The notes under the pieces were generated by a model. That model saw nothing but the letters and a program-made list of their open reading frames with translations, was not told the origin of the DNA and searched no databases. This document shows, piece after piece, positions 7,724 through 17,201 of a DNA stretch of 64,000 nt. Source of the stretch: Pseudoxanthomonas sp. YR558 (lineage in GTDB: Bacteria > Pseudomonadota > Gammaproteobacteria > Xanthomonadales > Xanthomonadaceae); NCBI RefSeq assembly GCF_900116385.1, contig NZ_FPCI01000001.1, positions 1,612,001 through 1,676,000 on the forward strand, read 5' to 3'. Within the stretch, counting starts at the first letter, position 1. Each line of letters starts with the position of its first letter. A program made the translations under genes and the position numbers.

Positions 7724-10362
7724 GCCGGTTCCTGGGGCGTGGGCGACAGCAGCGGCAGGGTAATCCGGATCACCGTGCCGCGGCCATCCGGTCCCGGCAG
7801 CGCCTGCACGCTGCCGCCGTGCGCGCCCACCATGCCCTGGCAGATCGCCAGTCCCAGGCCGGTGCCGTGGCGGCCGCGGTCGCCGCGCTCCACGCTGTAG
7901 AACATGTCGAAGATGCGCGCGCGCTCGTCTTCCGGAATGCCGGGGCCCCGGTCGCGCACGTCGATGCGCAATGCGCCGTCGACGAGCTTCGCATCGATCT
8001 GCACCGGCTCGTCCGCCGGCGAAAACTTCGCGGCGTTCTCCAGCACGTTGAACACCGCCTGCTCGATCAGCGCCGGGTGCACCCACACCGGCGGCACGTC
8101 GGCGGCGACCGTGGTCTGCACGCGCACGCCCGGCTGGTAGCGCTGCAGGCGCGTGACCGCAGAGCCCAGCAGCTCGTCCACGCCGATCCAGTCGCGGTTG
8201 AGCGTCAGCCCGCGATGGCCGAGGCGGGTCATGTCGAGCAGGTTCTGGATGTAGCGGTCCAGCCGCTCGCCTTCCTGCTGGATGGTCTCGAGCAGGCTGC
8301 GCCGGTCCTCTTCGCCCATCTGCTGGCCGTAGCTGGCCAGGCTGCTGGCCGAGCCGATCATCGACGCCAGCGGCGAGCGCAGGTCGTGCGACACCGACGA
8401 CAGCAGCGCCGAGCGCAAGCGTTCGGTTTCCCCACTGACGCGCGCGTCTTCCAGTTCGGCGACCAGCCGCGTGCGCACCACCGCCTGCGCGATGTCGTCG
8501 GCCATCGCCTCGGCGAGGCGACGCTGCTCGGGCACCAGGCGCGTCGCATCGTCGAAGCGCAGGCCGAGCACGCCCAGGGTGTCGCGGTCGCCGCGCAGCG
8601 GCAGGAACCAGTGCGCCGCGCCCGCCAGCGTGTCGGTGTGGCGGCCGGTGGGCTGCCCATGCTGCTGCGCCCAGTCCGCCGCCGCGCGGTCGATGTCGGA
8701 CAGCACCGCGTGCGCCGGCACCGCCTGCCCCTGCACGCGCAGCCACGCCTCGCCGGGCAACGCGCGCGACAACGCCTTGCGGCCCGCGGCCAACACCTGT
8801 CCCAGGTCGGCGGCCCCCGCCAGGTCGCGCCCCAGCGCCTGCAGCGCCGTGGCCTGCGCATTGGCCGCGCGCAGCGCCACCACCTGCATGCGCAGGCGCG
8901 ACGCGAGCCGGCCGGCGACCAGCGCCGCTACCAGGAACAGCACCACCGTGGTCACGCCCTGGCGCGCGCCGATGTTGAGGGTGAAACGTGGTTCGATGAA
9001 GAAGAAGTTGTAGGCCAGGAAACTCAACAGTGCGGCGACGACCGCGGCCGTCATGCGCGTGCGCGCCGCCACCAGCACCACCGCGACGATGAACACCATC
9101 GACAGGTCGTCCAGCCCCACCCAACGCTCGGCGAGCGCGGCGACGCCGACCGCCAGCACCGACGCGACGGCAGCGAAGGCCAGGTCGTGCCGGCCCAGCA
9201 GGTCCGACACGCGCGTGCCGCCGCGACGTGCCCGGGCGCGGGCTTCCGGCGTGCTGATGATGACCAGCTCGTAATGCGCGCCGCGCTGCAGGAGTTGCTG
9301 GGTCAGCGTGCGATTGAACATGCGCGCCACCGGCCGCTCGCGCGTGCGGCCGAGCACCAGCGTCGACGCGCCGTTCTGCGCGGCATGGTCGAGCAGCGCA
9401 TCGGCGATGCGCGCACCCCGCAGCACTTCCGTGTCCGCCCCCAGCCGCCGTGCCAGCGCGAACGCCTCGTCGATCTCGCGCTGCCTGGCGTCGTCCGTGG
9501 TGTCGGTCTGCACGGTCACCACGCTCCACGGGGCATCGCGGCGCTCGGCGATGCGGCGTGCAGCGCGCACCAGGTACTCCGATGATCCCAGCCCGTCGAT
9601 CGCCACCAGCACGCGACGGCGAAGCGGCAGCCCGGGCAGGCCACGCGCGGCCTGGTCGTCACGCAGATCGGCGTCCACGCGGTCGGCGGCGGTCTGCATG
9701 GCGAGTTCGCGCAGCGCGATCAGGTTGGACGGCGAGAAGAACGCCTGCAGCGCCTGCGACGCCTGTTCCGGCACGTAGACCTTGCCCTGGTGCAGGCGTT
9801 CGATCAGTTCGCGCGGCGGCAGGTCCACCAGCACGATGTCGCGCAGGCGATCGAACACGAGGTCGGGCACGGTCTCGCTGACGCGCACACCGGTGATCCG
9901 GTGCACCACGTCGTTGAGGCTCTCCAGGTGCTGGATGTTGATGGTCGTGTGGACGTCGATGCCGGCATCCAGCAGCTCGATCACGTCCTGCCAGCGCCGC
10001 TCGTGGCGGCTGCCCGGGGCGTTGCGATGCGCCAGTTCGTCCACCAGCGCGATCTGCGGACGACGCGCCAGCAGCGCGTCCAGGTCCATCTCCTCCAGCC
10101 AGCGTCCCTGGTAGTCCACGCGCCTGCGCGGCAGGATCTCCAGCCCTTCGGTGAGCGCCGCGGTCTCGCCGCGCCCGTGCGTCTCGACGATGCCCACCAC
10201 CACATCGCGCCCTTGCCGGCGCAGCTCCCTGGCGCGCGACAACATCGTGTAGGTCTTGCCTACCCCGGGCGCCGCGCCCAGGAAGATGGTCAGCCGCCCA
10301 CCCCGCTCGCGCTGCAGGTGGTCGATCAGGGCGTCGGCCTGACGGTCGCGGGGATCGGTCAT
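7720..10362 (-). CDS. kdpD: KdpD sensor histidine kinase
   Basis: This 880-residue membrane sensor kinase responds to potassium limitation. The cytoplasmic N-terminal KdpD domain has a Walker A motif GAAPGVGKTY (near residue 30) and DELAHRNAPGSRHERRWQDV. A UspA-like domain follows with LVLGRTRERPVARM, then four transmembrane helices at about residues 390-490 and a GAF-like segment. The kinase core has the H box SSVSHDLRSPLASMI near residue 655, N box NVLENAAKF and DRGPGI. It ends overlapping the kdpE start. A 198-base gap separates it from kdpC, so kdpDE may have its own promoter. Confidence 0.95.
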   Translation of the reverse strand: MTDPRDRQADALIDHLQRERGGRLTIFLGAAPGVGKTYTMLSRARELRRQGRDVVVGIVETHGRGETAALTEGLEILPRRRVDYQGRWLEEMDLDALLARRPQIALVDELAHRNAPGSRHERRWQDVIELLDAGIDVHTTINIQHLESLNDVVHRITGVRVSETVPDLVFDRLRDIVLVDLPPRELIERLHQGKVYVPEQASQALQAFFSPSNLIALRELAMQTAADRVDADLRDDQAARGLPGLPLRRRVLVAIDGLGSSEYLVRAARRIAERRDAPWSVVTVQTDTTDDARQREIDEAFALARRLGADTEVLRGARIADALLDHAAQNGASTLVLGRTRERPVARMFNRTLTQQLLQRGAHYELVIISTPEARARARRGGTRVSDLLGRHDLAFAAVASVLAVGVAALAERWVGLDDLSMVFIVAVVLVAARTRMTAAVVAALLSFLAYNFFFIEPRFTLNIGARQGVTTVVLFLVAALVAGRLASRLRMQVVALRAANAQATALQALGRDLAGAADLGQVLAAGRKALSRALPGEAWLRVQGQAVPAHAVLSDIDRAAADWAQQHGQPTGRHTDTLAGAAHWFLPLRGDRDTLGVLGLRFDDATRLVPEQRRLAEAMADDIAQAVVRTRLVAELEDARVSGETERLRSALLSSVSHDLRSPLASMIGSASSLASYGQQMGEEDRRSLLETIQQEGERLDRYIQNLLDMTRLGHRGLTLNRDWIGVDELLGSAVTRLQRYQPGVRVQTTVAADVPPVWVHPALIEQAVFNVLENAAKFSPADEPVQIDAKLVDGALRIDVRDRGPGIPEDERARIFDMFYSVERGDRGRHGTGLGLAICQGMVGAHGGSVQALPGPDGRGTVIRITLPLLSPTPQEPA

Positions 10363-10560
10363 CGCACTATTCTGCCTGTTGTCGTGTCACGTCGAGCGGG
10401 CGCCGACCTCGCGAAGGGCGGCGTCGAAGCAGATCTCCTCGATGACGAGGCCGCCCTGCCACTTCCGAAGCTCAAGCACGAGGCCACGTGCTCGGGTAGC
10501 GCACCTTTCGGGTTCGATGGCAGGGAAAACTGCTTCATCAAGCAAGTCCTGACACCTGCC

Positions 10561-11145
10561 TCAACGTGCCTGCGCATCCAGCGCGAGGTTCAGTTCCAGC
10601 ACGTTGACGCGCGGCGCGCCGAACAGGCCGAACTGCTTTCCCTCGACATGCGCGGCGACCAGGCGTTCCACCTCGCCGACCGGCAGCCCGCGCGTGCGAG
10701 CCACGCGGGCGATCTGGATCCGGATGGCGGCCGGCGACAGGTGCGGGTCGATGCCGCCACCGGACTGGGTGACCAGGTCGCCCGGGACCTCGGACGGCGC
10801 CACCTGCTCGCGCGCAGCGACGGCGGTACGTGCCTCGGCGATACGGGCGCGCAGGTCGGGGTTGGTGCGCGCCTGGTTGCTGCCGGCCAGCGCCATCGTG
10901 TCGTAGTTCGCCGCCGATGGGCGCGACTGGAAATAGCGGTCGTCGGTGAACGGCTGGGCGACCAGCGACGAGCCGATCACCTGTCCGTCGTGTTCGATCA
11001 GGCTGCCGGTGGCCTGGTCGGGAAACAGCACGCGGCCCAGGCCGGTGCCGGCAAGCGAGTACAGCAGGCCGAAGCCGAGCAGCGAGACGGCGGCGAGCAT
11101 CAGCGACGGACGGAGTGCGCCCTGGGGGGCGGAAGCGGTGGTCAT
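10561..11145 (-). CDS. kdpC: KdpC subunit of the potassium-transporting ATPase
   Basis: The 194-residue protein has one N-terminal transmembrane helix (about residues 14-32) followed by a periplasmic domain. Conserved stretches include LLYSLAGTGLGRVLFPDQATGS, YFQSRPSAANYD, TNPDLRARIAE and PEVPGDLVTQSGGGIDPHLS. The last is the family signature for the ATP-affinity and assembly subunit. It starts 9 bases after kdpB ends. The KdpFABC complex imports K+ with high affinity at the inner membrane. The 198 bases after it hold no convincing gene or terminator. Confidence 0.95.
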   Translation of the reverse strand: MTTASAPQGALRPSLMLAAVSLLGFGLLYSLAGTGLGRVLFPDQATGSLIEHDGQVIGSSLVAQPFTDDRYFQSRPSAANYDTMALAGSNQARTNPDLRARIAEARTAVAAREQVAPSEVPGDLVTQSGGGIDPHLSPAAIRIQIARVARTRGLPVGEVERLVAAHVEGKQFGLFGAPRVNVLELNLALDAQAR

Positions 11146-11154
11146 GGCAATTCC

Positions 11155-13215
11155 TCAGGCGCCGGTAACGGCGGCCAGCAACAGATCGATGAGCTTGATG
11201 GCGGCGAACGGCAGCAGCACGCCGCCCACGCCGTAGACCAGCATGTTCCGGCGCAGCAGCGCGGTGGCGCCGGATGGACGAAAGCGCACGCCGCGCAAGG
11301 CCAGCGGGATCAGCAGCGGGATGATGATGGCGTTGAAGATCAGCGCTGCGATCACCGCGTTGGTCGGGCTGGACAGCCGCATCACGTCGAGCGCGGCCAT
11401 CGAGGGGATGGCGGACGCGAACAGCGCCGGCAGGATCGCGAAGTACTTCGATACGTCGTTGGCCAGCGAGAACGTGGTCAGCGCGCCGCGCGTGATCAGC
11501 TGCTGCTTGCCGACTTCGACGACCTCCAGCAACTTGGCCGGGTCGGAATCCAGATCGACCATGTTGCCCGCCTCCTTCGCCGCCTGCGTGCCGGAGTTCA
11601 TCGCCAGGCCCACGTCGGCCTGCGCCAGCGCCGGTGCGTCGTTGGTGCCGTCGCCGACCATCGCAACCAAGCGGCCACCGGCTTGTTCCTGGCGGATGCG
11701 CGCCAGCTTGTCTTCGGGGCGTGCCTCGGCGATGTAGTCGTCCACGCCGGCTTCGGCGGCGATGGCGGCAGCGGTCAACGGGTTGTCGCCGGTGATCATC
11801 ACCGTGCGGATGCCCATCGCCCGCATGTGGGCGAACTTTTGCTTGATGCCGTGTTTGACCACGTCGGAGAGTTCGACCACGCCGAGCACGTGGTTGCCGT
11901 CGCTGACGACCAGCGGCGTGGCGCCGTTGCGGGCGACCTGTTCCACCCGTGCGTTGAGTTCGGCGGGCGCGGTGCCGTCGTGCGCCTGCACGTGCTTGAG
12001 GATCGCGTCGGCCGCGCCCTTGCGGATGACGCGCGCGTGGCCGCGGCCATCGTCCGGCAGGTCCACGCCGGACATGCGGGTCTGCGCGGAGAAGGCGATG
12101 AACTGCGCACGCTCCGGATCGGCCAGGGTGGCGCCCTGCTCGCGCGCCAGCTTCACGATCGACTTTCCTTCGGGCGTGGGATCGGCGAGCGAGGCGAGCA
12201 TCGCCGCATCGCGCAGCCGCTCGCGGTCGATGCCGGCCAGCGGATGGAACAGCGTGGCCTGGCGATCGCCATGGGTGATGGTGCCGGTCTTGTCGAGCAG
12301 CAGCACGTCGATGTCGCCGGCCACCTCCACCGCCTTGCCCGACTTGGCCAGCACGTTGGCGGCGAGCGCGCGGTTCATGCCGGCGATGCCGATGGCCGGC
12401 AGCAGGCCGCCGATGGTGGTGGGAATCAGGCAGACCAGCAGTGCGACCAGCAACAGCGGATCGAGCTTCGCACCGACGAAACCCGCGATGAAGGGCAGCG
12501 TGACCACGACGATCAGGAAGGTCAACGTCATCGTCACCAGCAGCAGGCCGAGCGCGATCTCGTTCGGCGTCTTCTGCCGGTTGGCGCCTTCCACCAGCGC
12601 GATCATGCGGTCGAGGAAGCTGTGGCCGGGCTCGGCGGTGATCTTCACCACGATCTCGTCGGAGAGCACTTTCGTGCCGCCGATCACGCCGCTGCGGTCG
12701 GTGCCGGCTTCGCGCAGCACCGGGGCGGATTCGCCGGTGACGGCGGATTCGTTGATCGTGGCCAGGCCTTTGACGATCTCGCCGTCGGCCGGGATCTGTT
12801 CGCCGGCCGACACGATGACGTAGTCGCCGGGCCTCAGGTCCGCCGCAGGCAGGCGGCGTTCGGTGCCGCCGAGCGGCGTATCCACGCAGCGCGCAACGAG
12901 ATCCTTGCGGGCGCGCCGCAGCGATGCCGCCTGGCCGCGGCCGCGCGCCTCGGCGACGGCTTCGGCGAAGTTGGCGAACAGCACGGTGACGAACAGCAGC
13001 GCGGTCACCGCCCAGCCGATGCCGGGCGCGGTGGTGCCGGCAAGCGTCAGCCCGGCGGTCAGCCACGTGCCCAGCCAGACCACGGCCATGACCGGATTCC
13101 TGAAGGCGTGCTGCGGGGCGAGCTTGGCGAACGACGCGATCACCGCGGCGTGGACGCCGGCGCGGTCGAGCAGGACCGGCGCACGGCCGGAGGAGCGTAA
13201 GGAGGAAGAAGTCAT
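11155..13215 (-). CDS. kdpB: KdpB P-type ATPase subunit
   Basis: This 686-residue catalytic subunit hydrolyses ATP to drive potassium uptake. P-type landmarks are present in order: [12 protein letters not shown] (actuator domain, near residue 165), [13 protein letters not shown] with the phosphorylated Asp (near residue 310), the Lys in [10 protein letters not shown] (nucleotide binding), [10 protein letters not shown] and [17 protein letters not shown] (hinge). Length agrees with E. coli KdpB (682). It lies 10 bases after kdpA within kdpFABC. Confidence 0.97.
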   Translation of the reverse strand: MTSSSLRSSGRAPVLLDRAGVHAAVIASFAKLAPQHAFRNPVMAVVWLGTWLTAGLTLAGTTAPGIGWAVTALLFVTVLFANFAEAVAEARGRGQAASLRRARKDLVARCVDTPLGGTERRLPAADLRPGDYVIVSAGEQIPADGEIVKGLATINESAVTGESAPVLREAGTDRSGVIGGTKVLSDEIVVKITAEPGHSFLDRMIALVEGANRQKTPNEIALGLLLVTMTLTFLIVVVTLPFIAGFVGAKLDPLLLVALLVCLIPTTIGGLLPAIGIAGMNRALAANVLAKSGKAVEVAGDIDVLLLDKTGTITHGDRQATLFHPLAGIDRERLRDAAMLASLADPTPEGKSIVKLAREQGATLADPERAQFIAFSAQTRMSGVDLPDDGRGHARVIRKGAADAILKHVQAHDGTAPAELNARVEQVARNGATPLVVSDGNHVLGVVELSDVVKHGIKQKFAHMRAMGIRTVMITGDNPLTAAAIAAEAGVDDYIAEARPEDKLARIRQEQAGGRLVAMVGDGTNDAPALAQADVGLAMNSGTQAAKEAGNMVDLDSDPAKLLEVVEVGKQQLITRGALTTFSLANDVSKYFAILPALFASAIPSMAALDVMRLSSPTNAVIAALIFNAIIIPLLIPLALRGVRFRPSGATALLRRNMLVYGVGGVLLPFAAIKLIDLLLAAVTGA

Positions 13216-13225
13216 GTCGGTGTTC

Positions 13226-14926
13226 TCAGAGCGCGCTCAAGGCCAGGTGGTCGGCGATCGGGCCGAGGACCAGCACGGGCATGAACTGCAGCAGGGTCAG
13301 GATGACGACCACGGCGATCAGGGTGAGCGCGAAGGTCGGGGTTTCCACCTGGAGGGTGCCGGGGCTTTCCGGCGCGGCGCGCTTGCGGGCGAGCGACGCG
13401 GCGATGGCCAGCGGAATGATCAGCGCGGGGTAGCGGCCGAGCAGCAACATCAGCGTCGTGCTGAGGTTCCACCAATAGGTCGCATCGCCCAGGCCCTCGA
13501 AACCGGAGCCGTTGTTGGCGAAGGCCGAGGTGTACTCGTAGAACACCTGGCTGATGCCGTGGAAACCGGGATTCGAGTTGCCGGTGATCGAGGGCACCGC
13601 CAGCGTGATGGCGGTGAACGCCAGCAATGCCAGCGGCTGCAGCAGCACCAGCGCGGCGAGCAGTTTCACTTCATGCGCTTCGATCTTGCGCCCGAACAGT
13701 TCCGGCGTGCGGCCGGTCATCAGGCCGGCGAGGAACACGCTGAGCAGCAGGTAGACGAGGAACTGCTGCAGGCCGCAGCCGACGCCGCCCCAGACCGCGT
13801 TGACCAGCATGTTGCCCATCGCCACCAGGCCGGTGAGCGGCGCGGCGGAGTCCAGCATCGCGTTGACCGAGCCGTTGTTGACCGCGGTGGTGGTGGCCGC
13901 CCACAGCGCCGAGGCGTCGGCGCCGATGCGCACTTCCTTGCCCTCCATCAATGCGATGTCCTGCACGGGCGCGGCATGGCGCTCGAACCAGATCGCCAGC
14001 GCGGACGTCGCCAGCCACATCGTCATCATCGTGCCGACGACGAGCGCGGTGAACTTCCTGCGCCCGGTGAATGCGCTGACCATGAAGGCCACGCCGACCG
14101 GGATCAGCAGGATCGCCAGCGTTTCCATGAAGTTCGCGAACGGCGTGGGATTCTCCAGCGGCACGGCACTGTTCGGGCCGTACCAGCCGCCGCCGTTGCT
14201 GCCGAGCTGCTTGGCCGCGACCATCGCGGCGACCGGGCCGACCGCAATCTTCTGTTCGGCCATCTGCGCCGTCGTGTCGATCGGCGTGGCCACCAGACCG
14301 CCCTGCAGCGTGGACGGCACGCCCTGCCAGGTCAGCAGCAGCGACCACGCCAGGCACAGCGGCAGCATCACGCGCACGGTGGGACGGAGCACGTCGGCCC
14401 AGTAGTTGCCGACATCGGCGTCACCGGCGGCGGGCGTGGTGGCCTTGTCGCCGCGGCCACCGAAGAAGCCGCGCAGCGTGGCCACGACCAGGGCCAGGCC
14501 CATCATCGGCGTGACCACCTGCAGGCCGACGATGCCGGTCATCTGCGCCAGGTGCGACAGCTGCGCCTGGCCCGAGTAGTGCTGCTGGTTGGTGTTGGTG
14601 AGGAACGACACCATCGTGTGCAGCGCCAGGTCCCAGCGCATGTTCGGCGCGTCGTTGGGATTGAGCGGCAACCACGCCTGGGTCATGAACACGCCCCAGG
14701 TCAGCACGCCGAGGATCAGGTTGCTCAGCAGGAAGGCTTTCGCATACGCCTTCCAGTCCATGCCCTGCGCCGGATCGACGCCGAGCAGACGGTACAGCGG
14801 TCGTTCGATCCATCCGAACAGCGCGTCGCCGCGCATCGGCGCACCGCGCATCACCGCGGCGAGGTAGCGGCCCAGCGGCCAGCCCAGCGCGATGGCCAGC
14901 GCGAACACAAGGAGGAATTCAGTCAT
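13226..14926 (-). CDS. kdpA: KdpA potassium channel-like subunit
   Basis: The 566-residue polytopic membrane protein binds and translocates K+ for the Kdp ATPase. Family motifs include [20 protein letters not shown] (first selectivity-filter region), [18 protein letters not shown] (second), [19 protein letters not shown] and [16 protein letters not shown] (fourth). The filters are weakly conserved, as is normal for KdpA. Its start overlaps the end of kdpF by 8 bases, implying coupled translation. Confidence 0.97.
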   Translation of the reverse strand: MTEFLLVFALAIALGWPLGRYLAAVMRGAPMRGDALFGWIERPLYRLLGVDPAQGMDWKAYAKAFLLSNLILGVLTWGVFMTQAWLPLNPNDAPNMRWDLALHTMVSFLTNTNQQHYSGQAQLSHLAQMTGIVGLQVVTPMMGLALVVATLRGFFGGRGDKATTPAAGDADVGNYWADVLRPTVRVMLPLCLAWSLLLTWQGVPSTLQGGLVATPIDTTAQMAEQKIAVGPVAAMVAAKQLGSNGGGWYGPNSAVPLENPTPFANFMETLAILLIPVGVAFMVSAFTGRRKFTALVVGTMMTMWLATSALAIWFERHAAPVQDIALMEGKEVRIGADASALWAATTTAVNNGSVNAMLDSAAPLTGLVAMGNMLVNAVWGGVGCGLQQFLVYLLLSVFLAGLMTGRTPELFGRKIEAHEVKLLAALVLLQPLALLAFTAITLAVPSITGNSNPGFHGISQVFYEYTSAFANNGSGFEGLGDATYWWNLSTTLMLLLGRYPALIIPLAIAASLARKRAAPESPGTLQVETPTFALTLIAVVVILTLLQFMPVLVLGPIADHLALSAL

Positions 14927-15038
14927 GGAAGTCGTCCATCGGGGCGCGTGCGCGCCGCGTGATCAGCAGGAACAGGAGACCGGCACCGGCGAGCACGCCC
15001 GCCAGGGCCAGCAGCAGATGAAGGAAGTCGGTGGCCAT
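14919..15038 (-). CDS. kdpF: KdpF-like small membrane subunit
   Basis: The 39-residue peptide MATDFLHLLLALAGVLAG continues through a single hydrophobic helix to the basic-acidic tail [13 protein letters not shown]. The position directly before kdpA and the one-helix architecture match KdpF (29 residues in E. coli), which stabilises the KdpFABC complex. The last 8 bases overlap the kdpA start. It is slightly longer than usual, with a more extended polar C-terminus. Identification rests mainly on position and topology. Confidence 0.75.
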   Translation of the reverse strand: MATDFLHLLLALAGVLAGAGLLFLLITRRARAPMDDFHD

Positions 15039-15046
15039 GGCGATGC

Positions 15047-15772
15047 TCAGAACGCGGCCTGCAGCGCTGCTTCCACGCGCGAACCGGCCAGGCCGGGGAA
15101 CAGCCTCTTCGCGCTCCTGTCGGTGGCGTGCGCGGTCACCCGCAGTTCGAACGGCGCCTTGAATGCCCACACCGCGCCGAGCTGTGCATGCGCGTAGCTA
15201 TCGTCGTAGACGTCGTCCAGCCCGTAGTAACCGGCCGCGGCTTCCACGCGGAGTTGGTCGTTCAGCGGAAACTTCGCACCGAGTTGGGCATAGGCGCCCG
15301 CGTCATCGGTGGCGAGCGCTTCGGTGGAATACCCCAGCTGCGCCCAGTAGTTCTGCTTCCACGTCAGCGTGCCGATCGCTTCCGTCCAGTCGAGCTCGAC
15401 GGTGGTGGACGGATAGCGGTAGTGGGTCAGGTTGAGGTCGAGCGCCCAGTCGTCCGACAGCGCTCCACCCCAGCCGACGGTGACATCGATTTCACTGCTG
15501 GCGTGGGTGTCCGGCGCAAACTCGACGTTCGAGCCCCACACCGCGCCGTACACGCCGTTGTCGGCCGTGGCCTTGAAGCCGGCCTGCACGGCCGGGTCGC
15601 CCTGGGTCTGGGTGGTACCGCGCCAGACGTAATCGGTGGTGAGCGCGCCGGAACCGTTGAAGGTAGCGGCGTGCGTGGTGAACGCCGTCGTCAGCAGCAG
15701 GCCGGCGGCGATGGAGGAAACGACGAGGCGCGCCGGCATCGGCCGGCGCGGAAGGAACGAGGAGGAAGACAT
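15047..15772 (-). CDS. TorF-type putative porin ahead of kdpFABC
   Basis: The 241-residue outer-membrane protein has a signal peptide ending near residue 35 (FTTHAATFNG). The mature N-terminus GALTTDYVWRGTTQTQGDPA is the signature of the Gcw_chp/TorF putative porin family. The rest alternates short beta strands and ends in Phe (VEAALQAAF), as expected for an outer-membrane barrel. It ends 8 bases before kdpF, so it appears to be the first gene of the kdp operon. Placing an outer-membrane pore with a potassium pump suggests it eases ion passage under limitation, but that is inference. Confidence 0.82.
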   Translation of the reverse strand: MSSSSFLPRRPMPARLVVSSIAAGLLLTTAFTTHAATFNGSGALTTDYVWRGTTQTQGDPAVQAGFKATADNGVYGAVWGSNVEFAPDTHASSEIDVTVGWGGALSDDWALDLNLTHYRYPSTTVELDWTEAIGTLTWKQNYWAQLGYSTEALATDDAGAYAQLGAKFPLNDQLRVEAAAGYYGLDDVYDDSYAHAQLGAVWAFKAPFELRVTAHATDRSAKRLFPGLAGSRVEAALQAAF

Positions 15773-15828
15773 CGGTGCGATCCAGGCGGAAGACGTTCCG
15801 CCGACCGCGAAAGTCTGGTCCTGCCCCG

Positions 15829-15877
15829 CGTAAAGCCGCCATGCGCTTCCCGCGCACCGCCGTAAATTCGGCGTAAA
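15829..15877 (-). promoter_or_regulatory. Candidate KdpE-type direct repeats (TTTACG x3)
   Basis: On the minus strand TTTACG occurs at 15872-15877, 15861-15866 and 15829-15834, spaced 11 and 32 bases, which is one and three helical turns. Two copies sit in the larger repeat GCGGCTTTACGC. OmpR-family regulators bind direct repeats with such phasing, and the site lies 57-105 bases upstream of the first gene of the kdp operon. Confidence 0.5.
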
Positions 15878-15892
15878 GCCGCGCGCCCTGCC

Positions 15893-17080
15893 TTAGCCCG
15901 CGTTGCGTGCCTGCGGCGACGACGTGCCGAGCACGTGCTCCGCATCCTGGTCGAACACCGGCGCGGCGAACGGTGCCGGACCCGGCGTCCGCCCGAACGC
16001 GATGGGCCGGGTGACGCCGCGGTAGCTGCCGACGACGGGATGCGCGATCTCGGCCACCATGTCTTCGGCCAGCACCTGCGGATGTTCGAACATGTCTTCG
16101 ACGCGTCGCGCCGCCGCGCACGGCACCTCGTCGCCGAAGTGCGCTTCCCACTCCGTCGCGGTGCGCGCCTGCAGCGCGTCGTGCAGTTGCGGCACGATCT
16201 CGGCAGCCTGCGCGGCGCGCTTGCGCACGCTGTCGTAGCGCGGATCGTCGGCCAAGGCGTCGAGGCCGGTCAGCCGACACAGCGCCTTCCAGAAGCGCGG
16301 CGTATTGGCGGAGAGATAGAGATAGCCCTCGCGCGCCGGATGGATGCCGGTGACGCCGCCGGAGCGCATGTCGCGGCCGATGTCGAGCGCTTCACCTTCG
16401 GCCCAGATCATGCGCGCGGACTGCATGGTCAGCGCGCTGCGCAACAGCGACACGCCGACGAACTGCCCGCGCCCGCTGCGTTCGCGTTCGTACAGCGCCG
16501 ACGACACGCCGGCGGCGAGCAGCGCCGCCGCGTAGTAGTCCACCACCGAGCCGTAGATGATCTCCGGCGCACCGCCGCGCTTGCCCTGCAGCGTGCACAT
16601 GCCGGTCATCGTCTGCAGCACCTGGTCGTAGCCGGCCTTGTCCTTCATCGGCCCGGTTTCGCCGTAGCCGGTCACCGCGCAGTAGATCAGCCGCGGGTTG
16701 ATCACCGTCAGGCTGTCGAAATCGATGCCCAGCCGCTTCGGCACGGTGGGACGGAAGTTGTGCACCAGCACGTCGGCCTCGCGCACCAGGCGCAGCAGCG
16801 CGGCGTGGTCGGCCGGCTGCTTGAGATCGAGGGCGATGCCCTGCTTGCTGCGGTTCACGCCGAGGAAAGCGCGGCTCTCGCGCTCCAGCGTGGACGGGTA
16901 CTGGCGCAGGTTGTCGCCATCGGGCGGCTCGACCTTGATCACGTCGGCGCCCTGGTCGGCCAGCAGCGTGCAGCCGTACGGGCCGGCGATGTAGGCGCTG
17001 AGGTCGAGTACCTTCACCCCGCTCAGCGGGCCGACGGGACCCGTGCGCAGCCGCGAACGGAAGGGAGACGGATTGTCCAT
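15893..17080 (-). CDS. CaiB/BaiF family CoA transferase (family III)
   Basis: The 395-residue protein has the family III CoA-transferase layout. GPLSGVKVLDLSAYIAGPYG at the N-terminus, ADVIKVEPPDGDNLR and FLGVNRSKQGIALDLK form the CoA-binding part, and GSVVDYYAAALLAAG contains the Asp expected to form the acyl anhydride. The ATG at 17078-17080 gives MDNPSPFRS and is preceded by a GGAG sequence; the longer frame adds 33 Arg/Pro-rich residues. Such enzymes move CoA between carboxylic acids; the substrate is not evident. It lies 121 bases after the GH127 gene and may or may not share its transcript. Confidence 0.85.
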   Translation of the reverse strand: MDNPSPFRSRLRTGPVGPLSGVKVLDLSAYIAGPYGCTLLADQGADVIKVEPPDGDNLRQYPSTLERESRAFLGVNRSKQGIALDLKQPADHAALLRLVREADVLVHNFRPTVPKRLGIDFDSLTVINPRLIYCAVTGYGETGPMKDKAGYDQVLQTMTGMCTLQGKRGGAPEIIYGSVVDYYAAALLAAGVSSALYERERSGRGQFVGVSLLRSALTMQSARMIWAEGEALDIGRDMRSGGVTGIHPAREGYLYLSANTPRFWKALCRLTGLDALADDPRYDSVRKRAAQAAEIVPQLHDALQARTATEWEAHFGDEVPCAAARRVEDMFEHPQVLAEDMVAEIAHPVVGSYRGVTRPIAFGRTPGPAPFAAPVFDQDAEHVLGTSSPQARNAG

Positions 17081-17201
17081 GGAAGAGGGCTCCTTCAGCC
17101 GCCGCCGCAACGGCGATGGCCAGTCTGTGCCACGGCGCGGGCGCGATACAGCCAGCGGCCGTAGCTTCTGCTGCCACAAATTCTTGCGAGCGCGCGGACG
17201 G

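Noticed and set aside
10359..10577. A 72-codon minus-strand frame in the kdpC-kdpD gap
   Set aside because: It is Ser/Arg/Ala rich without a ribosome-binding site or recognisable domain and overlaps the end of kdpC.
9790..13200. A 1136-codon open frame on the plus strand opposite kdpD, kdpC and kdpB
   Set aside because: Its product is low-complexity Arg/Gln/His/Gly-rich sequence typical of the antisense frame of GC-rich genes, and the minus strand holds well-supported kdp genes.
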